Shown: positions 52,251-52,798 of the stretch, one piece after another
Layout: each line of letters starts with the position of its first letter
How positions within the stretch are numbered: the stretch's first letter is position 1
From: an uncultured Hyphomicrobiales bacterium
Lineage (GTDB): Bacteria; Pseudomonadota; Alphaproteobacteria; Rhizobiales; Beijerinckiaceae
Assembly (NCBI GenBank): GCA_903931945.1
Contig: CAIZEI010000071.1
Coordinates: 1-52,798, forward strand
DNA length: 52,798 nt
Reading direction: 5' to 3'
Notes under the pieces: generated by a model
Seen by the model: only the letters and a program-made list of their open reading frames with translations
The model's database searches: none
What the model was told of the DNA's origin: nothing
Program-made: the position numbers and the translations under genes

Positions 52251-52798
52251 GGCCTGTTGTTCATCTGCTTGCGCTGTTGCTGGTCGCCGGACCGGCGTGC
52301 GCCCAAACGCCTGACTTTCACGACAGGACCATCCGTCTCATCATCGGCTCGGCGCCCGGCGGCGGGCATGACGCCTACGCGCGTCTCGTGCAAAAATTTC
52401 TCGGCAATTTCTTGCCCGGCCATCCCGCGATTGTCGTCTCCAACATGCCCGGCGCCTCGGGCGTTCAGGCGGCGAATTATGTTTACGAAATCGCGCCGAA
52501 AGACGGAACGACGATCGGGACATTCAATCGTTCCATGCCCTATTACGACGCGATCAGGCTCGGCAATGTGCGTTTTCAGTCGAAAAACTTCGGCTGGATC
52601 GGCTCGCTCAGCCAGACCGATGACGTGACGGCGGCCTGGTATGCTTCTGGCGTCAAATCCATCGAGGATGTGAAGACGCGCGAACTGGTTGTCGGCGCAA
52701 TCAGCAAGGTCGGCACCATGTATGGCTATCCCGCCTTGCTGAATGGAACCATCGGCACGAAGTTCAAGATCATCACCGGTTATGAAAGCGGCACGGCG
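52247..52798 (+). CDS. TctC/Bug-type periplasmic binding protein 7 (open at right edge)
   Basis: The first 184 codons are in the window. Signal MRPVVHLLALLLVAGPACA, then DFHDRTIRLIIGSAPGGGHDAYARLVQ with the PGGxxD-type loop kept, LPGHPAIVVSNMPGASGVQAANYVY and the KDGTTIGTFNRSMPYYDAI region. It is a different subfamily member from protein 6 even though the two are adjacent in one operon. The ATG overlaps the stop of protein 6. The C-terminal half is missing, so length and completeness cannot be judged. Confidence 0.9.
   Translation, partial: MRPVVHLLALLLVAGPACAQTPDFHDRTIRLIIGSAPGGGHDAYARLVQKFLGNFLPGHPAIVVSNMPGASGVQAANYVYEIAPKDGTTIGTFNRSMPYYDAIRLGNVRFQSKNFGWIGSLSQTDDVTAAWYASGVKSIEDVKTRELVVGAISKVGTMYGYPALLNGTIGTKFKIITGYESGTA

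Overview
The window looks like a chromosomal segment of an alphaproteobacterium, probably order Hyphomicrobiales (a Bradyrhizobiaceae- or Beijerinckiaceae-like organism). This is inferred from the high GC, the ATGA-coupled operons, the Tad-type TPR lipoprotein with a VTGSI motif, the wealth of TctC/Bug-type binding proteins and the rlmJ/argG/gpmI housekeeping genes. No RNA gene, CRISPR array or complete transposon was seen. The species cannot be named from the sequence.

Layout. (1) 1-1250 is a scar region: the tail of an IS630-type transposase has cut off the DNA-binding end of a LuxR-type autoinducer regulator, an 18-bp lux-box-like palindrome survives upstream, and a 154-bp MITE-like element follows. 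(2) 1250-6560 is mostly housekeeping and small families: argG, PAP2 phosphatase, Uma2, MoeB/ThiF, two DUF1993 paralogues and a RidA protein directly behind a strong terminator. (3) 6583-13920 (all minus strand) is a CoA-thioester gene cluster: TctC receptor, dienelactone-hydrolase-like protein, SDR, crotonase, CaiB-type CoA-transferase, second TctC receptor, thiolase-like protein and DUF35 partner. Four of its enzymes appear to lack textbook catalytic residues. (4) 13997-16210 holds rlmJ, RNase T2 and a small secreted protein. (5) 16454-22844 is an ATGA-chained operon: three-subunit molybdenum hydroxylase, an ACMSD-like amidohydrolase and a UbiD decarboxylase.

(6) 22994-34498 is a second catabolic zone: FAH-family hydrolase, HU protein, TctC, second DLH, cysteine hydrolase, OYE-family reductase, a PQQ alcohol dehydrogenase with the extra Asp typical of lanthanide enzymes, gentisate-dioxygenase-like cupin, muconate-cycloisomerase-like enzyme and two ABC-type binding proteins. 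(7) 34510-42062 is TPR lipoprotein, M17 aminopeptidase + MFS exporter/importer, alpha/beta hydrolase, D-2-hydroxyacid dehydrogenase, gpmI and an orphan HicB. (8) 42121-52798 is a third accessory zone: small membrane protein, TctC, DapA-like aldolase, VOC protein, siderophore-interacting protein, exported cysteine-less 'cysteine hydrolase', methyltransferase, TauD-like dioxygenase and an amidohydrolase operon carrying two further TctC proteins, the last running off the window.

How it fits together. The segment reads as a set of short catabolic units for organic acids or aromatic/heteroaromatic carboxylates, most carrying their own periplasmic receptor: seven TctC-type and two ABC-type binding proteins. 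No TctA/TctB or ABC permease/ATPase is present, and no intact classical transcription regulator is visible. Substrate assignments are inference only.
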